From an uncultured Candidatus Saccharibacteria bacterium (lineage in GTDB: Bacteria > Patescibacteriota > Saccharimonadia > Saccharimonadales > Saccharimonadaceae): a DNA stretch of 14,138 nt. Under the pieces are notes generated by a model. That model saw only the letters and a list, made by a program, of their open reading frames with translations, searched no databases and was not told the DNA's origin. The stretch is from NCBI GenBank assembly GCA_947253405.1, contig CAMXZF010000011.1, forward strand, positions 1-14,138. Reading direction: 5' to 3'. Numbering within the stretch: position 1 is the first letter of the stretch; each line of letters starts with the position of its first letter. Of the stretch, positions 1 through 7,680 are shown piece by piece. Made by a program: the position numbers and the translations under genes.

Positions 1-324
1 GTTAAGGTTAATCGTATTTCTGACGATAGAGGTGTATTACTAGAGCTAACGGTCGCTCCAGACGATCTTGGTCGAGTAATTGGCCGTCGTGGCGAAACCG
101 CCCAAAGTTTGCGCAATCTCTTGCGTGCACTAGGCATGAAAAATAACGATCATTATAACTTAAAAATTATTGATACTGACAAACAGCCGTCAACTACAAA
201 AACAGAAGATGCCGAATCTGTCGAGTCTGTGGAAAAAAATGACTCTGAAACTGTGGAAAACAGCTCTGAGCGCGTAAAAAAGTTACGTGAAGACCTTGCC
301 GATATCGATGATCTTGATATATAA
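1..324 (+). CDS. khpA: KhpA-type KH-domain RNA-binding protein, 5'-truncated
   Basis: The reading frame is open from the first base, so the N-terminus is missing. The visible part starts VKVNRISDDRGVLLEL and runs through APDDLGRVIGRRGETAQSL to LKIID, the second half of the single KH domain of the KhpA (YlqC) family. The GRRG sequence is the GxxG RNA-binding loop. In other bacteria KhpA works with KhpB as a cytoplasmic RNA chaperone. After the KH domain there is a tail of about 50 residues rich in Glu, Ser and Asp, longer than in typical KhpA, which ends near the IID motif. The usual neighbours rimM and trmD do not follow: a terminator and then rplS come next. The first in-frame TTG (109) is inside the KH domain and is not the true start. 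The family call is firm. Confidence 0.88.
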   Translation, partial: VKVNRISDDRGVLLELTVAPDDLGRVIGRRGETAQSLRNLLRALGMKNNDHYNLKIIDTDKQPSTTKTEDAESVESVEKNDSETVENSSERVKKLREDLADIDDLDI

Positions 325-326
325 TA

Positions 327-360
327 TTTTTAGTTCGAAAAAGTGTGCGCGAACTAAAAA
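327..360. repeat. Inverted repeat in khpA 3' flank
   Basis: A perfect 11-bp inverted repeat (TTTTTAGTTCG at 327-337, CGAACTAAAAA at 350-360) encloses a 12-base loop. It starts three bases after the khpA stop. No T-run follows it on either strand, so it is not a classical terminator. It may form a 3'-end stabilising hairpin upstream of the true terminator at 383-409. Confidence 0.6.
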
Positions 361-382
361 ATGTGAGATTTATTTGTGCTAG

Positions 383-409
383 AAAACCCTGTTTTTGACG
401 GGGTTTTTT
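383..409 (+). terminator. Rho-independent terminator of khpA
   Basis: A 9-bp stem (383-391 with 399-407, core AAAACCC/GGGTTTT) with a 7-base loop leads into a run of six T at 404-409. It separates khpA from rplS, which then has its own promoter. Confidence 0.85.
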
Positions 410-440
410 GGTATTTAGGCTACACCAACTTATTCTAGTA

Positions 441-468
441 TTGTTTATCTGTTAAAATATGCTAGAAT
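441..468 (+). promoter_or_regulatory. Promoter of rplS
   Basis: TTGTTT (441-446), a 16-bp spacer and TAGAAT (463-468), preceded by the extended -10 dinucleotide TG at 460-461. Predicted transcription start is near 475, giving a leader of about 34 bases. It lies just downstream of the khpA terminator. Confidence 0.65.
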
Positions 469-508
469 ATTAACCAGTTAAAGAGTCTAATTTTAGGAGT
501 TTATTTTT

Positions 509-967
509 ATGAGTGATTTAGTAAAAGAGATATCTGACGCCCAAAAAAAGGCTAAGGTAGTTGATGTTAGAAGCGGTGACACCGTTAGAGTTTATCAGCA
601 AATTAAAGAGGGCAATAAAAGTCGTATTCAGATGTTTGAAGGTGTAGTTATTCGTACAGACAGAAAGCAATCACTTAATAGCCGTATCACTGTCCGCAAA
701 GTTACATCAGGTGTTGGCGTAGAAAAATCATATCTTTTACATTCACCTTTAGTTGAAAAGATTGAGGTTATCAAGCGTAGCAAAGTTCGCCGGAACTACC
801 TATCTTATTTGCGCCAGCGCTTTGGTAAATCAGCCCGCTTAGTTGGCAAAGCTTTTGACAAAAGTATTAATGACACCACTGTTTCTACAGAAGACAAAGT
901 AGCTGAAGAACCAAAACAAGAGCCTAAGGAAGTAAAAGAAGTTAAAAAATCCGAAGCTAAAAGCTAG
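509..967 (+). CDS. rplS: 50S ribosomal protein L19
   Basis: Large-subunit protein L19, which sits at the interface with the 30S subunit. Residues 1-112 match the family, including VRSGDTVRV, FEGVVI, ITVRKVTSGVGVEKSYLLHSP and the basic C-terminal part IEVIKRSKVRRNYLSYL. The protein has 152 residues against roughly 115 in most bacteria. The excess is a C-terminal Glu/Lys-rich low-complexity tail (residues 113-152). AGGAG at 495-499, nine bases ahead of the ATG, fixes the start. The gene has its own promoter and leads into the rnhB-yraN fusion 36 bases later, probably as one transcript. Stop is TAG. Confidence 0.97.
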   Translation: MSDLVKEISDAQKKAKVVDVRSGDTVRVYQQIKEGNKSRIQMFEGVVIRTDRKQSLNSRITVRKVTSGVGVEKSYLLHSPLVEKIEVIKRSKVRRNYLSYLRQRFGKSARLVGKAFDKSINDTTVSTEDKVAEEPKQEPKEVKEVKKSEAKS

Positions 968-1003
968 CACTAAACTATAAAAATCACTCGTAGTAGTGCC
1001 ATT

Positions 1004-1960
1004 ATGTTAAGCCAGAACATTGTAATTGGTATCGATGAAGTAGGGCGCGGTCCATGGGCCGGCCCTCTTTTGGTTGGCGCCGTAGCCTTAGATATGAATT
1101 TGCACTATCAAGGCTTAAAAGATAGTAAAAAGCTAACAGCAAAAAGTCGTCAACGACTTAGTCATTACATAAAGGCCAACGCTATAGCCATTGGCCTTGG
1201 CTGGGTTAATGCCAAAGTAATTGACAGCCTAGGCTTAACTAAGGCGCTAAAGCTAGGCGCTAAGCTAGCTATGGCGCAAATACCAGATAGTATTCAAAAA
1301 ATAGCTAGCAGAATTGTTATTGATGGCAATATTAACATGTTAGACAATCCTAAAGCCCAAGTCATGATAAAGGCAGACAGTCAAATTAGCGCTGTATCGG
1401 CCGCCTCTATAGTGGCAAAGGTATCACGTGATAACTACATGATAGCTTTAGATAAAATTTTTCCTGAATATAATTTTTCTAAACACAAAGGCTATGGCAC
1501 ACTGGGGCATCGTCAATCTATCGAGCAACATGGAATAATTGATGGTGTACATCGTCAAAGTTTTCGCCCCATTTTTAGTCTAGGCCAAAATAGCGCAAAA
1601 GAATCACCTCGCACACCTAAAAATATCGGTTATGTTGCTGAAGATATAGCCACAGATTATTTATTAGAAAAAGGTTTTTCTATTATAGCGCGCAATTGGC
1701 GCAGCAAAACTAGTGAAATAGATATCATTGCCTCTAAAGCTAAGACTATTTATTTTATTGAGGTTAAGTATCGTCAAAAGGATAGCTATGGTGACGGCTT
1801 AGAGGCAATTACGCCCAGTAAGCTTACCCACATTAAAAAGGGAATTGATCTATTTTTATTAAAGAATTCTAATTTTGCAGATTTGAACCCACAAATTTGC
1901 GCTATAGCCATGACAGGCAATCCACCCACAGTTAAAGATTTTATATTGATAAAACAGTAG
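1004..1960 (+). CDS. rnhB: Fused ribonuclease HII - YraN (UPF0102) protein
   Basis: Two domains in one 318-residue protein. Residues 5-192 are RNase HII, which removes ribonucleotides from DNA and RNA from RNA-DNA hybrids. Visible motifs are IGIDEVGRGPWAGP (D11, E12), LKDSKKL, VIDG (D107), IKADSQISAVSAASIVAK (D125) and KHKGYGTLGH. Residues 207-318 are the UPF0102/YraN domain, of the PD-(D/E)XK nuclease superfamily: GYVAEDIATDYLLEKGF, N231-W-R, SEID (E238, D240) and FIEVKYR (E253, K255). The joint is a short linker at about 193-206. In many bacteria rnhB and yraN are separate adjacent genes after rplS, so this looks like fusion of neighbours. No clear ribosome binding site precedes the ATG, so translation may be coupled to rplS. 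The gene converges with the next minus-strand gene, with two bases between the stops. Confidence 0.95.
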   Translation: MLSQNIVIGIDEVGRGPWAGPLLVGAVALDMNLHYQGLKDSKKLTAKSRQRLSHYIKANAIAIGLGWVNAKVIDSLGLTKALKLGAKLAMAQIPDSIQKIASRIVIDGNINMLDNPKAQVMIKADSQISAVSAASIVAKVSRDNYMIALDKIFPEYNFSKHKGYGTLGHRQSIEQHGIIDGVHRQSFRPIFSLGQNSAKESPRTPKNIGYVAEDIATDYLLEKGFSIIARNWRSKTSEIDIIASKAKTIYFIEVKYRQKDSYGDGLEAITPSKLTHIKKGIDLFLLKNSNFADLNPQICAIAMTGNPPTVKDFILIKQ

Positions 1961-1962
1961 CC

Positions 1963-2277
1963 CTACTTATTTTTACTGCGCTTTTTACTATATTTTTTGG
2001 GGCGCTCTTTATCAAATTTAATCGATAGATTGATTTTAATAATTCCAAGCTTATTTAGTTCACGATATAGCAGAAATGCGGCCATTAATACGCCGACTAA
2101 AATACCCCAAAGCGCAATTTCGGCTACTTGATGCAATAAACAATCTATCGATAAGCCAATTATAAACGGGGCAAACACTGACAATATAATAATTAAGCCT
2201 AGATAAAGTAGCTGATTAGCCGTTGACATTTTGCGAATGTCTAGTTTTTTACGAATTGATTGATATAACCTAGCCAA
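1963..2277 (-). CDS. Small two-helix membrane protein, possibly AtpZ/AtpI-like
   Basis: A 104-residue protein with two predicted membrane helices (about 23-44 and 52-71) and a strongly basic C-terminal tail (83-104). The helix pair ending in ILVGVLMAAFLLYREL resembles the AtpZ/ATPase_gene1 pattern, in which the second helix ends in a small-residue stretch and LYR. AtpZ proteins are small partners of F-type ATP synthase, but no atp gene is visible here, so the assignment is tentative. The start is TTG: AGGAG lies at 2284-2288, six bases upstream on this strand, and an in-frame TAA immediately precedes the TTG. It follows another minus-strand gene by 107 bases with no terminator seen between them, so both may share a transcript. 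Confidence 0.7.
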   Translation of the reverse strand: MARLYQSIRKKLDIRKMSTANQLLYLGLIIILSVFAPFIIGLSIDCLLHQVAEIALWGILVGVLMAAFLLYRELNKLGIIKINLSIKFDKERPKKYSKKRSKNK

Positions 2278-2384
2278 TTACTGCTCCTTATATAATTTTA
2301 CTAAGTGCTTTCCCTATACAAAATGAATCAGTGAAATGTTTTATAACTATAAGCCTTAGCTTCCCGTTAGATTAAAATTGTTTT

Positions 2385-2966
2385 TTATTGTTTTTCAAAG
2401 AAAAGTCTATCTTTACCGACAGTTTGAACACTTTCGTCTTCTTTTAGTGTTATTGTTACTTCTTTCTTAGCATTGCCATTAAAATCATCGCTCCCTGCGG
2501 TCAACATGTAGCTTGAGCCTACATAATCAAGCTCCTCAGGATATTTTGGATCTGAAGTTATTTTTGTTTGATCTTTAGCTATAAAAAAGGTAGCTAATTT
2601 GGGATTTGTAGTTGTTACTTTATATTCGCCAGCTGGCAATTTATAGAGATACTTGGTTACTGGAGAGTCGCTATCTTTATTTAAAACAATCTTTCGGCCA
2701 TAAACCCCTTCTTTCTCACCAGCAATAGCATACGTTAGCTTATCTTCTTTTTTGGGTTTTTCTTTATTGCTTCCATTATCTTTTTTCTTGTCTTGTTTCT
2801 TATTTTGTTGTTGAATTTTTGACGGCTTGTAGGTCTGGCTAACATTATTTTTGGCAAATTCGTTACCATAACCGTTATAATATGCGATAATACCTATAAC
2901 GCCTATGACTATACCAAAAATAGCCCATTTTTTCTTGGCTGGCGATAAATTATTGTTGAACTTCAT
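2385..2966 (-). CDS. Membrane-anchored protein of unknown function
   Basis: A 193-residue protein I cannot name. It has a short basic N-terminus, one membrane helix (about 14-30), a Lys/Gln/Asn-rich flexible linker (about 41-76) and a C-terminal domain (77-193) whose alternating pattern suggests a beta-sandwich. The segment KLPAGEYKVTTT (109-120) resembles the PAG-x-Y-x-V turn seen in some extracellular beta domains. There is no cysteine, so no lipobox, and no LPxTG sorting signal. The likely topology is a membrane anchor with the beta domain outside. AGGAG at 2978-2982 on this strand supports the ATG, with a long spacing of about 11 bases. I see no convincing promoter in the roughly 220 bases upstream. 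Confidence 0.75.
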   Translation of the reverse strand: MKFNNNLSPAKKKWAIFGIVIGVIGIIAYYNGYGNEFAKNNVSQTYKPSKIQQQNKKQDKKKDNGSNKEKPKKEDKLTYAIAGEKEGVYGRKIVLNKDSDSPVTKYLYKLPAGEYKVTTTNPKLATFFIAKDQTKITSDPKYPEELDYVGSSYMLTAGSDDFNGNAKKEVTITLKEDESVQTVGKDRLFFEKQ

Positions 2967-3188
2967 TTATCTTGTTACTCCTCGTTTCCTTTATATTAAA
3001 TTGCTACCACCAGAAACAAAATGGCACTGCAAACTGTCTCTACCTTCGTTTATAAACTTAAATTATCCAACTATTTATACAGCACTATTTTATTGATTTG
3101 CTATAGAAATATTCGGTAAATGATTGAAAGTAAATACATTTTAATTGTAACACAAATCAACCACCTAATAACTGTTTTAGACATAAGC

Positions 3189-3216
3189 AAAAAGAGCCTA
3201 TAAGTAGGCTCTTTTT
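3189..3216 (-). terminator. Terminator of tRNA-Leu
   Basis: A perfect 12-bp stem (3189-3200 with 3205-3216) with the loop TAAG. On the minus strand it lies 17 bases past the tRNA 3' end and runs into five T. The plus strand also ends in T5, so it could work in both directions, but no plus-strand gene feeds into it. Confidence 0.88.
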
Positions 3217-3233
3217 ATGTATAGAATTATTTT

Positions 3234-3320
3234 TGGTGGGCGAGGAGGGACTTGAACCCTCACGATATTACTATCAACAGATTTTAAGTCTGTAGCGTCT
3301 ACCAATTCCGCCACTCGCCC
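3234..3320 (-). tRNA. tRNA-Leu (anticodon TAA)
   Basis: On the minus strand the acceptor arms GGGCGAG and CTCGCCC pair, followed by discriminator A and an encoded CCA (3236-3234). The anticodon arm is ACAGA-CTTAAAA-TCTGT, giving anticodon TAA, which reads TTA and TTG leucine codons. The T arm carries GGTTCAAGTCC. A long variable arm and the 87-base length fit a class II leucine tRNA. The gene is a single unit with an extended -10 promoter directly upstream and a hairpin terminator directly downstream. Confidence 0.97.
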
Positions 3321-3337
3321 AAAATAAAGGCTTTTTA

Positions 3338-3346
3338 ATTATAGCA
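3338..3346 (-). promoter_or_regulatory. Extended -10 promoter of tRNA-Leu
   Basis: On the minus strand the sequence reads TGCTATAAT: a consensus -10 with the extended TG. No good -35 is visible 15-18 bases upstream. Predicted start is near 3331, about ten bases before the mature tRNA 5' end. Confidence 0.7.
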
Positions 3347-3424
3347 TAAAAATTTTTTAACTAGCTATAATTTTATTGGGCAGTTTATTTTTATCTCATA
3401 AGATAGTAATATATAGAAGTAAAT

Positions 3425-4672
3425 ATGAATCCGGTGGAACGAAAAAATCAAAACAAGAATAGAAATTCAATTAGTGTACCTGAGCGTAAAATATCTAATC
3501 CGCATCAGCTACGACCAGTCACACCCCTAAAATCTACCTCTAAGAGCACACTAAGCGACAATAATTTTTATAACAAAAGGCATGCCCCGACCTCAAACCC
3601 ATCTGGCTTAACTAAGGTAGAGCAGGAAAAAGTTAAGATGGCTCGCCTGACTGCACACAATATCGCTAAGAGGCAAGCCGAGCAAGATTCAAAAGCAGAA
3701 GCGCAAAAACGCTATCACACTGCTTGGCAGAATTATTATCAAAAATATTACGAAAATTATTATATGGCAGCTCTACAAGAGCAATATAAAAAGCTTGCCG
3801 AAGAAAGGCGACAGCTGGCTTTACAAAAAGACAAAAATCTAAAGACATTTGCCGACAGGAAAGAGCGCGAAGCTAGTTTAGGCGCTAAGAAATCTAAATT
3901 AGAATCCAAGCTAAAAAAAGATTTAATCAATAAAATAAAACAAGAAGCTTCAAAAGTGAAAGCAAAGCGCTGGTTTTGGCCAGTAGTGAGCGCCCTGATA
4001 GTGTGTTTATTGTTTATAGCTATACAATATAATGGCCTGATTACTGCGCAAATTGCTAGCTTTATATCTCCTGGAAATAGCTCTAATAGCTCCGTTATTG
4101 TTAGTCCTGATCAAGATCAGACTGTAACTAATAGCCCTAGAATAATTATTCCTAAAATCAACATCAATGCACCCGTAACCTATGGTCTAACTGATCTATC
4201 AGAAAGTTCGTCGCAAAAAGCACTTGAAAGCGGCCCCATACATTACCCCATAGTTAATGCCAACTCTTTACCGGGCGAAAATGGCAATACCGTTATATTG
4301 GGCCACAGTAGCGCTGATTTTTTTGCTGGCGGTAATTATAAATTTATATTTGTGCAGCTTAATAAATTACAATCCGGTGATATATTTTATCTAGATTACG
4401 CCAAAAAACGCTTTATCTATAAAGTCAGAGAGCTAAAAATAATATCACCCAATCAAATTGACGCCCTTAATCTTGGTCAAGATAAGCCCTATGCTACTTT
4501 AATTACTTGCGATCCACCAGGCACGACTATTAATAGATTGCTAGTTATTGCTGAACAGATTTCACCCAAACCAGAGGAAGGCCATGTACATCAGGCTAGC
4601 GACAGCAAAATAACAAATCAAAGTATTACTGGCCGACCAGCCACCTTGTTAGAAAAAATCTTTGGTAAATAA
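3425..4672 (+). CDS. Sortase with long N-terminal coiled-coil extension
   Basis: A 415-residue sortase-family transpeptidase. The catalytic domain (about 237-380) shows His294 (VILGHSSADF), Cys362 (TLITCDPPGT) and Arg371 (INRLLVIAEQ), the standard sortase triad. The TLxTC form around the cysteine is typical of class D/E-like enzymes, but I cannot set the class. Before it lie a polar, Ser/Pro-rich segment (1-60), a charged stretch of predicted coiled coil (65-180) with a tyrosine-rich patch (97-113), and one membrane helix (about 184-203). The extension would be cytoplasmic and the active site outside. About 180 residues of cytoplasmic extension is unusual for sortases. The ribosome site is weak (GAAG at 3416-3419). 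TTGGGC (3376) and TAAGAT (3399) are a possible weak promoter. The stop faces the stop of the next gene two bases away. Confidence 0.93.
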   Translation: MNPVERKNQNKNRNSISVPERKISNPHQLRPVTPLKSTSKSTLSDNNFYNKRHAPTSNPSGLTKVEQEKVKMARLTAHNIAKRQAEQDSKAEAQKRYHTAWQNYYQKYYENYYMAALQEQYKKLAEERRQLALQKDKNLKTFADRKEREASLGAKKSKLESKLKKDLINKIKQEASKVKAKRWFWPVVSALIVCLLFIAIQYNGLITAQIASFISPGNSSNSSVIVSPDQDQTVTNSPRIIIPKININAPVTYGLTDLSESSSQKALESGPIHYPIVNANSLPGENGNTVILGHSSADFFAGGNYKFIFVQLNKLQSGDIFYLDYAKKRFIYKVRELKIISPNQIDALNLGQDKPYATLITCDPPGTTINRLLVIAEQISPKPEEGHVHQASDSKITNQSITGRPATLLEKIFGK

Positions 4673-4674
4673 AA

Positions 4675-6171
4675 TTAGTTAGCTGTCATAGTAGAACGTT
4701 GAAGCATTACTCCACCAGCTACATTATCAATACTAAAGAAATACTTGTAATTAGCTGACAAACCAGCCGACATGGCACCACTAACGATATGACGGCGATT
4801 ATTGCCATCGAACTCCATCATAGAAACACCATTATCGTCGATATCGACCAAATTGTAATCATCTAGCCAAACAAGATCATTGACAGTTTTTTTGATATTA
4901 AAGCTATAGTTTTCACTAGTCTCAGTGTCAAACGAACTAACTAGGTTTCCTTTTTTAGATAGCAAAAATCGACCATTAGGACTAAACTTTATGTAATCAA
5001 CTGGCCCAACCGATAAATATACTGGCCTTGTTGCTTGACCGCTTGAAACACCGTGAGCCAAATCTTTATTATCTGTTGGCAAGTCATCTAGCGGGTTAGG
5101 GTAGATTGACACATTCTCACCCCGCGCAATTGCTAAATAATTTACACCATTATATTTAGAAAGACCTATCTTTATATCAGCCGAATCATCATAGCTTTTA
5201 ATAGCATGGAGCTTATCACCATAATAAATTACGACATCTAATTTGTTTTTATTGCCTTTAGCGGATTTTCTAACTAAAGCCACTCGATCAGTGCCGTATA
5301 TGCTATAGCTTAAAACATTAGTAGCAATCGGCGCTGTTACCGTTAAGCTGCCATAGTCAAGCTTTCTTAAATTACCGTTAATTAAACCGTACATTAAATT
5401 TCCGCCCCCACCAATAAAATGCATTTCAGAATCATTAGCTTGACTATTAAAGACTAAGCCTAAGTCTCGACTGACGTTTTTTATTAATTTGTTATTATCT
5501 CGATCAAGTCGCAAATATTCATTAACTAATTTATCGTCTTGGCCCTTAAAGGTGTGCTTAACCAATAAAAAGCGCGAGCCAGCGTCCCATTCAACCACTT
5601 GATAATTATCTAGTTCTGGTTTGGGGCTAGTAGTAATTACGTCGCTAGTAAAATCAAAAGTATTAAATTTAACATTTTTAGGATTACTAATATTAGCAAT
5701 GGTTAACGCTGGCTCTTGATTGTCTATTTTTAGAGCTATAAAGTTCCTATTAGGGGATGGTAGAACTTGGCTAATAGCACGAAAAGACTTTATCGAATCA
5801 GTCTTGACATTCTTTGGCACCAAACGAGCATAATCTAGCCAGCGCACTGTACTAGGCAACGTATTAACCGTCTTTTTCCAAACATGATAACCATCTTTTA
5901 ACATCGACACTTCTAGCGTTCCTGAGCTAACATTCGATCTAGTAGGGGTAGTGGCGGAAATCTGTGCTTTACCCGCCCAAATAGTTGCGCCCTCAGGGAA
6001 GGTATTAAACTGCAAAAGGGCAACTTGCGAAAATTTTCCAGATTCTATATCAAAACGATAACCCATCACCCAAGTTATACAAACAATTAAACCAACAATC
6101 GAAACAATCGCCATAATGGCGTAGCTAACAATATTTTTTATAAGTCGACGCCTTTTAATATTGCTATTCAT
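4675..6171 (-). CDS. PEGA-domain membrane protein with C-terminal beta-propeller-like region
   Basis: A 498-residue protein with a basic N-terminus (KRRR at 6-9) and one membrane helix (about 13-36). A PEGA domain at about 51-103 carries the name-giving motif FPEGATIW (58-65) and ends with LKDGYHVWKK, as in PEGA proteins, which are usually surface beta domains. Residues 120-495 are beta-rich with repeated SPN-x-x-F turns (SPNRNF at 139, SPNGRF at 397), which suggests WD40/TolB-like propeller blades. The protein would be anchored with its bulk outside. The substrate or partner is unknown. It is transcribed divergently from the next plus-strand gene and converges with the sortase. The ribosome site before the ATG is poor. 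Confidence 0.85.
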   Translation of the reverse strand: MNSNIKRRRLIKNIVSYAIMAIVSIVGLIVCITWVMGYRFDIESGKFSQVALLQFNTFPEGATIWAGKAQISATTPTRSNVSSGTLEVSMLKDGYHVWKKTVNTLPSTVRWLDYARLVPKNVKTDSIKSFRAISQVLPSPNRNFIALKIDNQEPALTIANISNPKNVKFNTFDFTSDVITTSPKPELDNYQVVEWDAGSRFLLVKHTFKGQDDKLVNEYLRLDRDNNKLIKNVSRDLGLVFNSQANDSEMHFIGGGGNLMYGLINGNLRKLDYGSLTVTAPIATNVLSYSIYGTDRVALVRKSAKGNKNKLDVVIYYGDKLHAIKSYDDSADIKIGLSKYNGVNYLAIARGENVSIYPNPLDDLPTDNKDLAHGVSSGQATRPVYLSVGPVDYIKFSPNGRFLLSKKGNLVSSFDTETSENYSFNIKKTVNDLVWLDDYNLVDIDDNGVSMMEFDGNNRRHIVSGAMSAGLSANYKYFFSIDNVAGGVMLQRSTMTAN

Positions 6172-6190
6172 AACGAAATTCTTTTAGCTT

Positions 6191-6220
6191 TTTATATCGT
6201 ACAATAGCTAGTATTGTAAA
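6191..6220 (-). promoter_or_regulatory. Probable promoter of the PEGA protein gene
   Basis: On the minus strand, TTTACA (6220-6215), an 18-bp spacer and TATAAA (6196-6191). Each hexamer is one base from consensus. Predicted start is about 13 bases before the ATG. The spacer contains most of the palindrome at 6200-6218. Confidence 0.5.
6200..6218. promoter_or_regulatory. Operator-like palindrome in a divergent promoter region
   Basis: TACAATA, a five-base centre and TATTGTA form a 19-bp interrupted palindrome between two divergent genes. It overlaps the -35 and spacer of the minus-strand promoter and lies 28 bases upstream of the plus-strand -35. Its position suits a repressor site, but no regulator is known and the match could be chance in AT-rich DNA. 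Confidence 0.35.
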
Positions 6221-6245
6221 ATATATTAGCTATCAGGGCAAGCAC

Positions 6246-6274
6246 TTGCACTTTAAAGACATAACCGCTAAAAT
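6246..6274 (+). promoter_or_regulatory. Promoter of the DUF4367-like protein gene
   Basis: TTGCAC (6246-6251), a 17-bp spacer and TAAAAT (6269-6274). Predicted start is near 6281, and a GAGAGG ribosome site follows before the ATG at 6302. Confidence 0.6.
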
Positions 6275-6301
6275 ATTTACAAAATAGAAAGAGAGAGGTT
6301 A

Positions 6302-7660
6302 ATGGGGATAGTTATTATTAACGGTAAGCGTTATAGCTCAGTTACAGGCTTACAGATTGACGACTTGCCACAAAAAAATCTTATTAAGAGAAAGCAGGTG
6401 GTGTCCACATCTGAAAACAAGGTAGTAGAGCCAACTTTAAGTTCTAGTTCCAATAAAACAGAAAGCTTAAATGATGATGATCTTATAAAGATCAATCAAA
6501 CTATGGATAGTTTTTTGCGTACAAAAGTAGAGAAAGTCAATGTTTCTCCAATCAATAAGGCCAACAAGGTGCAACCTAAAAAAGTTAAAATTACCGTCAG
6601 CGACTCCGAAGCTAAAAGGGATCTGCCTTCTTGGGTAACTAACTATATAGAGGGCGGGGAGCCGACTGAAGTAGAGCCTGAAACTGACGCAGAGCGTGTT
6701 TTTCGCTTAACTGCTAGGCGAGCTAGCAATCCATCTGGTCGCCGACATGTTAAATCTTCTAAGACTTTAAATAGGCGCTTTGTCACTAAACCCCATGCTA
6801 ATCATATAGCTAAAGTCGCCAAGACTAAAATTGAAGCCAGATCTAATAGCTTTGACGCTAGCGCCAAATTAGTTAGCTCTACTAAAGTAGTTGACGGCTT
6901 TCATCCTCTATTAACCAAAAAACAAGCCTCTGCTTACAGGGCTTATAAAAATAGAATTAGCGTCGCTAGCGATGTCAATCTAAAAGATACCAAGGCGCAA
7001 AGCAGTCTAGATATAGTCGATAAAATAGCTGACCCTAAGGATACGCCTAGCGATAACGATCGTTTTTCAATTTTACAAGAAGTTCTAAAAAACGAACAGT
7101 CTAGTGCTAGCGCTGGTCCAGGGTCTAGTAGTAAAATAGCCAAATCGACGAAGTTAACCGCCAATGCTAAGAAAAAACGCATTGATAGCAAAGAACGAAA
7201 ATCCACCAAAAAACCTTTTCGCGCTCCAGCTATAGCCGCCTTTGCTCTATCTCTCATGTTGATGGTTGGCTATGGCGTATATCTAGCAATGCCCTCCATA
7301 TCAGTGAAAGTTGCCGCTAATAATGCTGGTATAGATGCTAAAAACCCCTATGCTCTAGAAGGCTACCACATTAACGGTCCTATAGCATACTCTTCGGGTG
7401 AAGTTACAATTAACTATGTTGGCAACAACGGATCGAAATACTCAGTAAAACAAAGTCGTTCCAATCTTGACGAAAATACAGTTCGAGATAACGCTGAAGC
7501 CATCAGCAATGGTAACTATCAGTCTATTAAGGGACGTGATTCAAATATTTATCGTTATTATAATAATGCCACCTGGGTAAAGGGTGATATGATTTATACT
7601 ATTAGCGGTAACAGGAGTTTAGATGACAACCAAATCCTGACAATTGCTAACAGCTTGTAA
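6302..7660 (+). CDS. One-helix membrane protein with DUF4367-like C-terminal domain
   Basis: A 452-residue protein of unknown function. Residues 1-305 are polar, rich in Lys, Ser and Asn and probably mostly disordered. One membrane helix lies at about 308-329, and an outer domain at 331-452. The C-terminal pattern (NIYRYYNNATWVKGDMIYTI at 415-434, then a polar stretch and QILTIANSL) resembles the end of DUF4367-type domains, which have an aromatic, a Trp and a final IA-x-SL helix. I rate that match as moderate. A good ribosome site (GAGAGG, 6293-6298) precedes the ATG. The layout, with a large cytoplasmic disordered part, one helix and a small outer domain, resembles the sortase gene two genes upstream. 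The membrane protein gene follows after 20 bases, so they probably form an operon. Confidence 0.8.
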   Translation: MGIVIINGKRYSSVTGLQIDDLPQKNLIKRKQVVSTSENKVVEPTLSSSSNKTESLNDDDLIKINQTMDSFLRTKVEKVNVSPINKANKVQPKKVKITVSDSEAKRDLPSWVTNYIEGGEPTEVEPETDAERVFRLTARRASNPSGRRHVKSSKTLNRRFVTKPHANHIAKVAKTKIEARSNSFDASAKLVSSTKVVDGFHPLLTKKQASAYRAYKNRISVASDVNLKDTKAQSSLDIVDKIADPKDTPSDNDRFSILQEVLKNEQSSASAGPGSSSKIAKSTKLTANAKKKRIDSKERKSTKKPFRAPAIAAFALSLMLMVGYGVYLAMPSISVKVAANNAGIDAKNPYALEGYHINGPIAYSSGEVTINYVGNNGSKYSVKQSRSNLDENTVRDNAEAISNGNYQSIKGRDSNIYRYYNNATWVKGDMIYTISGNRSLDDNQILTIANSL

Positions 7661-7680
7661 AAATAGTAGTATATATTGAT

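Noticed and set aside
2905..3096. A 63-residue plus-strand reading frame
   Set aside because: It overlaps the start of the minus-strand membrane-anchored protein gene, has no ribosome site and no recognisable composition.
6943..7257. A 104-residue hydrophobic frame on the minus strand
   Set aside because: It lies wholly inside the DUF4367-like gene, opposite a Lys/Ser-rich region whose complement reads as Leu-rich. It has no independent signals.
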